A stretch of DNA of 64,000 nucleotides. Source: Psychromonas sp. Urea-02u-13. GTDB taxonomy: Bacteria > Pseudomonadota > Gammaproteobacteria > Enterobacterales > Psychromonadaceae. The DNA lies in contig NZ_PJBZ01000070.1 of NCBI RefSeq assembly GCF_002835995.1, positions 40,800 to 104,799 of the forward strand, given 5' to 3'. Below are positions 47,321 through 56,145 of the stretch, one piece after another (positions within the stretch are counted from its first letter, which is position 1; each line of letters opens with the position of its first letter). The position numbers and the translations under genes were made by a program. Below the pieces are notes generated by a model that did no database searches, was not told where the DNA came from, and saw nothing but the letters and a program-made list of their open reading frames with translations.

Positions 47321-48211
47321 TTAAGAGTTACGCTGATAGATACGTTGTGCTTTTGCGACGACTAAAAAGTTGTCTTTTTGATCGGTAAATTCCAATGATT
47401 CTTTATCCCCTAATAAGAGATACCCCCCTTGATGTAAACTTTGTTGAAAAAGAGATAACACATGGTTTTGTAAATTCTTATTAAAATAAATGAGTACATT
47501 ACGGCATACAATAAGGTGCATCTTAGCGAAGCAAGAATCTTTAATTAGGTCGTGGTGAGCGAAGGTAATGTGCTCTTTGAGGGAATCGCTCATTTTTGCA
47601 TAACTGTGTTTGGCTTGATAATAATCAGCAAAAGAGGCCTTACCATTTGCTAGTTGATAGTTTTCAGTAAACCCTTTTATTTTTTCTGCTTTATAAATGC
47701 CTTGCTCTGCGATATCGATAGAGTGGTTATTAAAGTCGGTGGCATAAATTTGGCAACGAGATAATAATCCTTCCTCTTTTAACATAATGGCTAAAGAATA
47801 AACTTCTTCACCCGTCGCGCAACCGGCATGCCAAATATTAATATGAGCATGTTTCTTTAAGTCGCTTAATACGGTATCTCTGAGCGTATTAAACACCTCG
47901 GGATCTCTGAACATTTCCGTGACTGTCACCGACATTTCTCGTAAAAACAGCGTAAAAAAGCCTTTTTCATGCAATATTTTTGGAATCAATTCACTTATGT
48001 TTTTAAGTTTATATTTGTTCAGGCAGTTATTTATTTGCCGAGTGAGTGAGCCGAGGCTGTAATTACTAAAGTCATAATTGTAACGAAACTTGATAGCCTG
48101 TAGTAACAAGGTCATTTCAAAAGCCGTGATGGCTTCTGCTTTTTGCTTTGCTGTCTTTCTTGCTTTATTAACAGGGACTGTCTCCGCTGATGATGCTTGG
48201 TTACTTACCAA
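47321..48211 (-). CDS. CheR-type protein-glutamate methyltransferase
   Basis: SAM-dependent methyltransferase of the chemotaxis-receptor type. The start is placed at a TTG at 48211 because AAGGAG lies six bases upstream; a longer frame reaching 48310 would overlap the kinase gene by 56 bp and has no such ribosome site. The CheR N-domain (about 30-90, YDFSNYSLGSLTRQINNCL) is followed by the methyltransferase core with IWHAGCATGEEVYSLAI (SAM motif), RNVLIYFNK and GGYLLLGDKESL. No receptor or CheB gene is nearby, so it probably works with the hybrid kinase encoded just upstream rather than in classical chemotaxis. Confidence 0.88.
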   Translation of the reverse strand: MVSNQASSAETVPVNKARKTAKQKAEAITAFEMTLLLQAIKFRYNYDFSNYSLGSLTRQINNCLNKYKLKNISELIPKILHEKGFFTLFLREMSVTVTEMFRDPEVFNTLRDTVLSDLKKHAHINIWHAGCATGEEVYSLAIMLKEEGLLSRCQIYATDFNNHSIDIAEQGIYKAEKIKGFTENYQLANGKASFADYYQAKHSYAKMSDSLKEHITFAHHDLIKDSCFAKMHLIVCRNVLIYFNKNLQNHVLSLFQQSLHQGGYLLLGDKESLEFTDQKDNFLVVAKAQRIYQRNS

Positions 48212-48254
48212 TAGACTCTCCTTTAATGTGATCAGGCTTAGGCTCTGGCTCAGA

Positions 48255-51200
48255 TTATGTTGGGTTAAATAACCAAATTCGTAAAATAGAGATAAGCTTT
48301 TCAAAATCAATCGGTTTTGTTAAATATTCAGAGGCTCCAGACTTTAATGCAAGCTCGCGATCTTCGGGCATTGTTTTAGCGGTTAAGGCAATAATGGGCA
48401 CTTTTTGATACTCTTTCATGCTACGGATTTTACTCATCGCTTCATTACCATCCATAATGGGCATCATGATATCCATCAGAATTAACTCAAAATCACTGTT
48501 TTTTTCTAATAATTCCAGTGCTTCTTTACCGTTATCAGCAATTTCAACATCACAACCTATCGCCAGTAGTTTTTTAGACAGGGCATAAGCATTACGCATA
48601 TCATCATCGGCCAGTAATATTTTCCTGCCCTGTAACATGTCGTCTTCATCGTGTAATAAACGCATCGATAGTTTGTCTTTTTCGCTGATATTCTGCTGAA
48701 CGTTTTCTTCTATATTGTGCAAAAATAGTGAAATGTCATCGAGTAAACGTGCTGGTGAATCGACACCTTTAATGACCACGGTGGATGAGTATTTGTCTAA
48801 TTCAGATTGCTCTGCATCAGTCAGTTCTTTACCGGTATAAACGATGAAAGCAGGTAAATGTTCTAATTCTGTACTATTAATTTTCTGCAATAGTTCAATG
48901 CCGGTCATATCGGGTAAACCCAGGTCTAATATCACGCAGTCGTATTGCCCCGTGGTTATCTCACTAATGCCTGCCTCACCCGTGGAAACGCTGTTTGCCT
49001 GCAATCCTCTATTTTCTAATAATCGAGTTGTTGCGGTGCTGTGATTTTTATCATCTTCAATAATTAATATTTTTTGTGTTTTTACCTTTGATTGGTTTTC
49101 TATTTCATTGAGCACTTGTTGTAATTGTTCACTGCTCACAGGTTTAGTTTGTAAACCAATTGCCCCTTGAGTTAACGCTTCACTTTTATTTTCACTATGG
49201 GCTGAAATGATCTCTACGGGGATATTCCGTGTTTTGCTACTTGCTTTGAGTTGCTCTAAAACCTGATGACCATCAATATCCGGCAACATTAAATCTAAAA
49301 TAATGCCACTGGGTTTATGTTGTTGCGCTAAATAGATACCGGAACGTCCATCGCCAGCGACTAAACATTTATAACCATTTTTACGCGCGTGATCTCTTAA
49401 AATTCTAGCAAATACCTTATCGTCATCAATCACTAACAGGGATTTGTCTGCAGTGCTGATAGAGAATCTATCATCATCAATAAACACATTAAGTTGCTGA
49501 TCTATTTCTTGCTGCATTGTTGCAAAATTAGTGATATGTCTGGCCTTCACCGAGGGCGCTTCAGGGGCTTCTTTTTTAGGCGTTGATATATCATTTTCAA
49601 TGAGCTTTGTTTCTTCATCTAGCTCATGAGCACCCTCATTATTAATAGGAATAAATAAGGTGAAACAACTGCCACTATTAACTTTACTTTCTAGTTGAAT
49701 TTCTCCGCCTAACAGGTGACTGAGTTCTCGTGCAATAGTAAGCCCTAACCCTGTACCACCATATTTCCTGCTTGTTGAACCGTCTTCTTGTTGAAACGCT
49801 TCAAAAATAGCTTGAATCTTATCTTCGTTGATACCAATACCACTATCAGTAACACTAATCGCAATACAGTTTTGTGCTGTTAAGTGGTTATTTCTAAAGA
49901 GGATGTCTTCGCCAGGTTTAGTGAAATTAATATTCACTTCACCTACGGGGGTGAATTTAATGGCGTTAGAGATTAAGTTACGTAAAATTTGGTCTAATCG
50001 TTGGCTATCGGTGGTTATTTTTTCAGGTAAATCGAGGGCAATATCGGCTGTTAATTTAATATTTTTATCATTCGCTAAGGGGTTAAATAACTGCAGTAAT
50101 CTACTTTTAATTTGTTGCAAAGGCACATTTTCTAAATGTATGTTTAATTTCCCCGCTTCTACTTTAGATAAGTCGAGTATGTCATTGATGAGTGACAATA
50201 AACTTTGCCCTCCATCATAAATGATGTTGGCATCTTCTACTTCTGTCTCATCTAAATGCCCGCTACTGTTTTCTGCCAAACTTTTTGATAATAACAATAA
50301 GCTATTTAGTGGGGTTCTCAATTCATGGCTCATATTCGCTAAAAATTCAGATTTATATTTACTGGCGATAGTGAGTTCTTTTGCTTGAATACTTAGCGCT
50401 TTTTCCGAGGCTTCAATATGATCTTTTTGCGCTTGAAGATCTTTTTGTTTTTTACCTAACTCCTCATTAGAGACGGTTAACTCCTCACTTTGTTGTCTCA
50501 GCTCCTCTTCAGATACTTTTAGTTGTTGAGTTTGCTCGATTAAATTTTCATTCGATGCTTTTAACTCTTCTTGTTGCTCTTGTAATGTGACCGCTTGTTT
50601 ATTGGAATCAACTAATAACGTTTCGATACGTTGGCGCGCTTGTACGTTATTAATGACCACGCCTAAGCTAGTGCCAATTTGTCCAAGCAGATCTTGCTGT
50701 ATTGTTGAAAAGGGGGTGAAAGAGGCTAGTTCAATGACCCCTAGGCAGTCATTTTCATAGAGCACGGGTAAGGCAATCACTGTTAAAGGTTTATATTGGC
50801 CAAGACCTGAAGATATTTGTATATATTCATTGGGTACGTCTGTTAATACGATCACTTTTTTCTCTAGTGCGCATTGACCAACCAGTCCCTGGCCAAGCTC
50901 AACCTGATTACTAACATGTTTTCTTTGCTGAAATGCGTAGGAGCCGAGGAGGTTAAGCAGGATGTCATCTTTTTCATTATCTGGTTTGGTTAAGATATAA
51001 AATACGCCATGACCAGCAGACACAGAGACCGCAAGTCGTTGTATTACCTCTTCAGTTAAGTGCTGTAAATTATTGACGCCTTGTATCGCGGAGTTGATTT
51101 TTTCAAGTTGTGTTTTCAGCCAGTTTTGTTGTTCAATATTATCCATGACCTCTGATTTTTCTTTGCTCTCCTGTAATAATTTATTATTTCTTTCTTTTAA

Positions 51201-52421
51201 TTCAGTTAACATTTTTTGCAAGGCAAGGCCTAAAGAGTCTTCGCTGGAAAGTAATGTCACTTCGGTATCTAAGTTACCTTTTGCTATCTCTTGAGCAAGC
51301 TGGACACGTAAGTTTAATGATCTGACCATCTCTTTTAATGCCGCAAAAATACCCGTTAATTCGTGTTTAGATTTAAAATCGATATCTGTATAGCCACGTG
51401 CAACTTGCTGTGTAATGGCCATTATTTCCAGTGGCTCACCACCTATCGGGTGTTTGATTTTTTTACTGATATACCAAGCAACAACCAGTGAAAATAGCGT
51501 GCTAAACAAAGAGAAAAAACCAATGAAAACTAAAAAGCGTTCATTTTGGCTCACCAAAAGGGGACCTAAAATATCTTGGTCACTTTTTACCGAGAGTTTA
51601 ACGTCTTCTGCTGCATTTGAAATGACAGGTCCAATGACGTCGAGCTGTTTGTTGATAATGGAATTACGAGTAGAAATTAATTTTTGTATTGCCGTTAAGT
51701 GCTTTTGATACAAGGTTCTGGCGGTAAGAAATTCGCTGAATAAAAGTCGACGTTGCGGGTTTTCGAGCTCCTTATCGAGTATTACTATTAACGGGTCAAG
51801 TTTAATGCCAATTTCTTGCTCAGCACGTTGTGATGCTTTGGGGGCATTGGTGTTGAGAAACTTATTGGCATAAAGGCGTGCGAGTAAAACATGCTCTTGC
51901 ATACGTGCCGCATAGTAGGAAGCTTCTGGGTCTCTGTCATTAAATGCACTTTTCATAATCGCAGAAAGTTTGATGCGCATTTCTATGCCCGCGGGGTCTA
52001 AATTATCGTATACCAGGAGATCTCTTTGGTCTTTGAGTTCAACGACGGTATCAAAATTTCTGACGTAATCATGAATTGACTCACTGATGATTGATATCTT
52101 TTTTGACCGCTCTGGCTTTTGAATTTCTTGTTGTGCCTCGTCTAAAAATAGATTAAGTTTTTGAAGTCGAGACTGATAATTTTCAACACTTGTTTGGCTA
52201 CCTGTTTTGAAAAATTCTTTTACATATAAACGTACCAGTAACATATTCGCCTGTAATCTACCTGCTAAATTGGTGTCACGAGCAAGTAATCTATAGTCCT
52301 TAAAGCTTTGCGTATTATCACTAAGCGCGCTGAAGGAAAGCACAGAGGTGGTGATTGAAATGGAAAGCAATATTCCAAATCCGAGTGCCAATAGGGTTGA
52401 TAACCTTACATTATTAAGCAT
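48255..52421 (-). CDS. Large hybrid histidine kinase with GAF and three receivers
   Basis: A 1388-aa membrane kinase. Two membrane helices (about 9-28 and 297-318) enclose a helical periplasmic sensor (about 30-295). HAMP (about 320-410), GAF (about 445-600), a long coiled coil (about 600-690), HisKA with His699 (NMSHELRTPLNS) and HATPase (DSGIGI, GGTGLGL) follow. Three receivers have Asp1043, Asp1166 and Asp1317. There is no HPt. The middle receiver lacks the usual Lys context but keeps LDLGLPDMTG. The CheR gene starts 43 bp downstream on the same strand; such CheR/multi-REC kinase pairs suggest control of kinase output by methylation or a shared regulator. Confidence 0.93.
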   Translation of the reverse strand: MLNNVRLSTLLALGFGILLSISITTSVLSFSALSDNTQSFKDYRLLARDTNLAGRLQANMLLVRLYVKEFFKTGSQTSVENYQSRLQKLNLFLDEAQQEIQKPERSKKISIISESIHDYVRNFDTVVELKDQRDLLVYDNLDPAGIEMRIKLSAIMKSAFNDRDPEASYYAARMQEHVLLARLYANKFLNTNAPKASQRAEQEIGIKLDPLIVILDKELENPQRRLLFSEFLTARTLYQKHLTAIQKLISTRNSIINKQLDVIGPVISNAAEDVKLSVKSDQDILGPLLVSQNERFLVFIGFFSLFSTLFSLVVAWYISKKIKHPIGGEPLEIMAITQQVARGYTDIDFKSKHELTGIFAALKEMVRSLNLRVQLAQEIAKGNLDTEVTLLSSEDSLGLALQKMLTELKERNNKLLQESKEKSEVMDNIEQQNWLKTQLEKINSAIQGVNNLQHLTEEVIQRLAVSVSAGHGVFYILTKPDNEKDDILLNLLGSYAFQQRKHVSNQVELGQGLVGQCALEKKVIVLTDVPNEYIQISSGLGQYKPLTVIALPVLYENDCLGVIELASFTPFSTIQQDLLGQIGTSLGVVINNVQARQRIETLLVDSNKQAVTLQEQQEELKASNENLIEQTQQLKVSEEELRQQSEELTVSNEELGKKQKDLQAQKDHIEASEKALSIQAKELTIASKYKSEFLANMSHELRTPLNSLLLLSKSLAENSSGHLDETEVEDANIIYDGGQSLLSLINDILDLSKVEAGKLNIHLENVPLQQIKSRLLQLFNPLANDKNIKLTADIALDLPEKITTDSQRLDQILRNLISNAIKFTPVGEVNINFTKPGEDILFRNNHLTAQNCIAISVTDSGIGINEDKIQAIFEAFQQEDGSTSRKYGGTGLGLTIARELSHLLGGEIQLESKVNSGSCFTLFIPINNEGAHELDEETKLIENDISTPKKEAPEAPSVKARHITNFATMQQEIDQQLNVFIDDDRFSISTADKSLLVIDDDKVFARILRDHARKNGYKCLVAGDGRSGIYLAQQHKPSGIILDLMLPDIDGHQVLEQLKASSKTRNIPVEIISAHSENKSEALTQGAIGLQTKPVSSEQLQQVLNEIENQSKVKTQKILIIEDDKNHSTATTRLLENRGLQANSVSTGEAGISEITTGQYDCVILDLGLPDMTGIELLQKINSTELEHLPAFIVYTGKELTDAEQSELDKYSSTVVIKGVDSPARLLDDISLFLHNIEENVQQNISEKDKLSMRLLHDEDDMLQGRKILLADDDMRNAYALSKKLLAIGCDVEIADNGKEALELLEKNSDFELILMDIMMPIMDGNEAMSKIRSMKEYQKVPIIALTAKTMPEDRELALKSGASEYLTKPIDFEKLISILRIWLFNPT

Positions 52422-52534
52422 GTTTGCCTCTGTACTTATTAACTGTTCAGAAAGGAAATATGACGAAGTATTATTAATGATAGATGAATATTTAGCCTTT
52501 ATTGATGACTGGCTAAGATATTATTGGCAATAAG

Positions 52535-52691
52535 CGCTTGTATCGCAAGTGAGTTTGATATGCGCTGCGTCTTGTTGGTTAAAACGAGCGCTCTCTGTGT
52601 GATGATTTTTTCAAGCTGAAAACGACTCATACCTTGGGAGCAGTGATTTTTCCTATGCAATATAAGGTTATAGATTGGCTGCATTTGGTAT
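52535..52691 (+). repeat. Interspersed repeat A, copy 3 (diverged)
   Basis: GTTAAAACGAGCGCTCTCTG and GTGATTTTTCCT align with copies 1 and 2, and the right end reads CATTTGGTAT. The left end is worn, and the central hairpin arms no longer match. It lies between the divergently arranged control regions of the hybrid kinase and the 3' end of the LysR gene. The remaining gap sequence shows nothing else. Confidence 0.65.
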
Positions 52692-52768
52692 TATCACAAT
52701 CGGACAAATTTCAATTGTTATTATTATTTAACCTGAGTGCTGTGTTTTATCCTGGCAGAGAACCAAGC

Positions 52769-53659
52769 TTACTCACATTGCTTGGTATCGTTGAGGTATT
52801 GCACGCATAAATCATGAAATATCTGTGCTTGAGGTGAAATGGTTCTATTAGCCAGTTTGAAAATACCAATTTGACGCTCAAGAGGTGGATCCGTTAAAGG
52901 GATCCAAATTAACGGGCTCTCGTTATTTGGAAAAGCAAGCTTAGGTAAGGTCGTGACACCAATGCCCAGCTCTAATACGGATAATAAAGAGGTAATGTTT
53001 TCTATTGAGTAAAGTGCATGTTGACTGAGCACGCGCGCAGGGGTGGGATCTAATAATGTGCACGTTCCATTTCTTATAAAAGGCTGACTTAACAAGGTTT
53101 GCCATTCTATGCCTTGCGCATGTAACGCGATGGGATTATCGGGTAAGCAGACCACGCCAATCGGGTCGGTGATCAGCGGACTAAAATCTATCGCGGTATC
53201 TTCAACATGAGAAATATTACCCAGCGCTAAATCCACTTCTCCTGCTAATAATCTCGCGCTGACTCCGGCTGCATTATCATCAATTAAGCTGACTTCTACA
53301 TTAGGATATTTTTCACAAAATAGACCTAATACATTAGTGATCAGTTTGGCTGCCACTGAAGGCACGCTCGCTATTCTGACTCTTCCCTCTTGTCCTGCAG
53401 CTGCTGCGCGTAAATCACTGTCTAAGGCACGGTAGTTTTTCAAAAATTGTATTATTTTGGGTAAACAGATTTCACCAAATGCCGTTAATGTTGATTTGTT
53501 TCCCGCTTCAAAGAGTGAGTGGCCGAGCACTTTTTCAAGCTCTTTTATTGAGGTGGAAAGGGCTGCTTGAGAACGATTGGCTCGCTGTGATGCGGCCCGA
53601 AATCCCCCTTCTTCGACAACCATTATAAAATGACTTAATTGTTGTAGCTTAATATTCAT
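52769..53659 (-). CDS. LysR-family transcriptional regulator
   Basis: A 296-aa regulator. The start is set at the ATG at 53659 (MNIKLQQLSHFIMVVEEGGF), where family homology begins; an extension to 53734 from a TTG is unsupported. The winged helix-turn-helix lies at about 1-60 (GGFRAASQRANRSQAALSTS), followed by a ligand-binding domain with GRVRIASVPSVAAKLI and LLAGEVDLALGNI. It is transcribed away from the RidA-ALDH-dipeptidase-BCCT cluster and most likely controls it. The ligand is presumably the compound degraded by the cluster or an intermediate. Confidence 0.93.
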   Translation of the reverse strand: MNIKLQQLSHFIMVVEEGGFRAASQRANRSQAALSTSIKELEKVLGHSLFEAGNKSTLTAFGEICLPKIIQFLKNYRALDSDLRAAAAGQEGRVRIASVPSVAAKLITNVLGLFCEKYPNVEVSLIDDNAAGVSARLLAGEVDLALGNISHVEDTAIDFSPLITDPIGVVCLPDNPIALHAQGIEWQTLLSQPFIRNGTCTLLDPTPARVLSQHALYSIENITSLLSVLELGIGVTTLPKLAFPNNESPLIWIPLTDPPLERQIGIFKLANRTISPQAQIFHDLCVQYLNDTKQCE

Positions 53660-54066
53660 GGGAGGGCCTTTTAAACGGATGATTAACCAGACACTTAAAT
53701 CTGCTAGCGAAAGTGGATAGATTTCTATTATCAAAGGGGAAAAACTTTATCGATTTATTTATCGTTAGTCAAAGGCCGTCACTGTATCTGAATCACGTAA
53801 CTGTACTTTTTCACTTAATATTTTAAATCGATGGAACAAGCTGAAACAGCACTTCTTAGAGCAGGATCACAAAATAGTTATTCGTGTTCAGGGAGTTTGA
53901 GCCTCCCATTTTCTTGTCAGCCCGCTAATTACCTTGTTCTTAATAAGGTGATAAGTTTTTCTTATCAAATGTAATAATTTTCTCGTTATATTTATCAGAA
54001 CTCAAAAGGTAGTGTACTAACATCTTGTTATCCAGTTGTTAAATTATTGTTAATGGTGAGTATGAA
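53660..54066. other. Divergent control region of the RidA/BCCT cluster
   Basis: A 407-bp gap with no gene. It separates the LysR start from the RidA start and holds a clear dyad at 53949-53967 and a weaker one, ACCTT-N9-AAGGT, at 53931-53949. No transcript start is obvious. Confidence 0.6.
53949..53967. promoter_or_regulatory. Candidate LysR-type operator
   Basis: TGATAAG and CTTATCA are perfect 7-bp inverted arms separated by TTTTT. The length and T...A dyad form fit LysR-type binding sites, and the site lies about 100 bp upstream of the RidA start in the divergent gap. Confidence 0.5.
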
Positions 54067-54465
54067 ATGAACGATAAAAACATTAAATTTCCTGTTAAAA
54101 CAGCACTCTTTGCTTCAAAAGCGCCGCTCGAATGGGCCATTGTTAATAACGGTACCCTTTATACTGCACAAATTCCGATTGATGAAAGTGGCGCTGTTGT
54201 TGCTGGTGGTATCGAAGCGCAAACACGCCAAACCTTTAGTAACCTAGCTCATACCTTAACTTGTGCAGGCGAATCCTTAGACTCTGTGCTTCAAGTATTA
54301 ATTTATGTGACTGATCGCGAATATTTGAAAACCGTGAATAGTATTTACGCAGAGTATTTTAATGCGCCTTATCCTAATCGTGCTGCCATTGTGGTTGCTG
54401 GGCTCGCTCGTGAAGAGATGTTAGTGGAATTTGTAGTTTACGCTGCTGTTTCTCAAAGCGAATAA
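54067..54465 (+). CDS. RidA-family enamine/imine deaminase
   Basis: A 132-aa protein of the YjgF/YER057c/UK114 (Rid) family, which hydrolyses reactive enamine or imine intermediates to ketoacids and ammonia. The C-terminal signature PYPNRAAIVVAGLAREEMLVEF carries the conserved Arg and Glu that mark deaminase-active members. It opens the cluster, 113 bp before the dehydrogenase. Its presence suggests the pathway passes through an imine, for example from an amino-acid-type oxidation. Confidence 0.9.
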   Translation: MNDKNIKFPVKTALFASKAPLEWAIVNNGTLYTAQIPIDESGAVVAGGIEAQTRQTFSNLAHTLTCAGESLDSVLQVLIYVTDREYLKTVNSIYAEYFNAPYPNRAAIVVAGLAREEMLVEFVVYAAVSQSE

Positions 54466-54578
54466 TCATTTTTTAGAAAATAATTTAGTTAATAAAAACA
54501 ACCTAATCACAGTATTAATCACTTATTTATATGGCCAGTGACTGCATAAAGGTCGCTAACCATCACAAGGATACAAAC

Positions 54579-56054
54579 ATGACTCAAGTACACCAGCTTC
54601 AAACAGAAACGCTAAAAACAGAAAATTCGCTTTATATTGGCGGGCAATGGCAGTCAGGCACAAGCACGATTAAAAACATTAACCCATCAGATATCACAGA
54701 GAGCCTAGGTGATTTTGCACAGGCCAGTGAAGCGCAAGTTCACCAAGCGATTGCGGCTGCAAAAAATGCGCAGCCAGAGTGGGAAAAAACCCCGCTTGAG
54801 CGTAAACAAGCTGTATTACAAGCCATCGGTGATGAGTTAATCGCACGTTGTGATGAACTGGGCAAGTTACTTTCTCGTGAAGAGGGTAAACCGTTTTTAG
54901 AAGGCCGTGGCGAGATTTATCGTGCAGGTCAATTCTTTCAGTATTTCGCAGCAGAAGTTTTACGTCAAATAGGTGATAGCGCCGATTCAGTTCGACCAGG
55001 CGTTTCAGTGGAAGTGACACGTGAAGCGGTAGGGGTGATTGCGATTATTTCGCCTTGGAATTTTCCGACTGCAACCGCTGCTTGGAAAATTGCCCCAGCC
55101 CTTGCGTTTGGTAACAGTGTTATTTGGAAACCTGCCAACCTAACACCGGCGAGCGCCGTGGCCTTAGCTGAGATTATTCACCGTCAGGGCATTCCAGCTG
55201 GGACGTTCAACTTGATTCTGGGTAATGGTGCTGAAGTGGGTAATGCACTTATTCACTCAAAAGAAATTAATGGCGTTAGCTTTACGGGCTCTGTTGATAC
55301 GGGACGTAAAGTGGCCATCGCAACGGCACCAAACTTTGTACGTTGCCAACTTGAGATGGGCAGTAAAAATGCCTTAGTGATTGCCGATGATGCGGATATT
55401 CATACCGCCGTTGAAGCAACAATTGCAGGTTCATTTTCAGGCGCAGGTCAAAAATGTACAGCGTCATCACGTTTAGTGGTAATGGACGGTGTTCATGATG
55501 CCTATGTTGATGCGCTGATTAAACGTATGTCGGAATTAAAAGTGGGTCATGCTTTAAAAGAGGGCATGTTTATGGGGCCTGTAGTGGATGCTAATCAATT
55601 ACAATCCAATTTTGATTGGATTGCTAAAGCCAAACAAAGTGGCGCTGAATTAGCCTTTGGTGGCGAGCGTTTGGACTTAGAACATGACGGTTATTACATG
55701 TCTCCAACACTCTTTTTGAATACCCAAAATAGCTGGGAAGTGAATCAAGAGGAAGTGTTTGCGCCAATGGCGAGCATTATTCGCGTGGCTAATTTAGAAG
55801 AAGCGATTGCCACTACCAACGATACTCGATTTGGTTTAACTGGGGGCATTATTACCCAAAGTTTACGTACCAGTGCGATGTTCAAACAGCAAGCACAAAC
55901 CGGCTGTGTGATGGTCAACTTGCCAACTGCGGGTACCGATTACCATGTACCGTTTGGTGGACGAAAAGAGTCAAGCTTTGGTCCGCGTGAGCAAGGCCAA
56001 TACGCAAAAGAATTTTATACCGTTGTAAAAACAGCTTACCAACGCGCTTATTAA
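54579..56054 (+). CDS. NAD(P)-dependent aldehyde dehydrogenase (semialdehyde type)
   Basis: Oxidises an aldehyde to the acid. The start is the ATG at 54579, with AAGGA seven bases upstream; a longer frame from 54531 is unsupported. The 491-aa enzyme has the NAD-binding FGNSVIWKPANLTP, GVSFTGSVDTGRK, the general-base Glu in CQLEMGSKNALV and the nucleophile Cys in GAGQKCTASSRLVV. The overall look is closest to 2-oxoglutarate semialdehyde or related semialdehyde dehydrogenases. The substrate in this cluster is not known. Confidence 0.9.
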   Translation: MTQVHQLQTETLKTENSLYIGGQWQSGTSTIKNINPSDITESLGDFAQASEAQVHQAIAAAKNAQPEWEKTPLERKQAVLQAIGDELIARCDELGKLLSREEGKPFLEGRGEIYRAGQFFQYFAAEVLRQIGDSADSVRPGVSVEVTREAVGVIAIISPWNFPTATAAWKIAPALAFGNSVIWKPANLTPASAVALAEIIHRQGIPAGTFNLILGNGAEVGNALIHSKEINGVSFTGSVDTGRKVAIATAPNFVRCQLEMGSKNALVIADDADIHTAVEATIAGSFSGAGQKCTASSRLVVMDGVHDAYVDALIKRMSELKVGHALKEGMFMGPVVDANQLQSNFDWIAKAKQSGAELAFGGERLDLEHDGYYMSPTLFLNTQNSWEVNQEEVFAPMASIIRVANLEEAIATTNDTRFGLTGGIITQSLRTSAMFKQQAQTGCVMVNLPTAGTDYHVPFGGRKESSFGPREQGQYAKEFYTVVKTAYQRAY

Positions 56055-56074
56055 TAGCCTGAGATGAGTCATTC

Positions 56075-56112
56075 ATCATAAATGGCTTAGTCGTGAGCAG
56101 TTAGCTGTTTTG
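56075..56112 (+). repeat. Fragment resembling the middle of repeat B
   Basis: CATAAATGGCTTAGTCGTGA followed by GCAGTTA matches the internal inverted motif region of repeat B (CATAAATAACTTAGTCCTGA). It lies in the gap between the dehydrogenase and dipeptidase genes. Only about 40 bp are recognisable. Confidence 0.4.
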
Positions 56113-56145
56113 AAACAATGTAAGTAATTGTATTAAGGGATAATT

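Noticed and set aside
52499..52684. Minus-strand open frame over repeat A copy 3
   Set aside because: Covers the repeat and is not kept in the other copies; composition is not protein-like.
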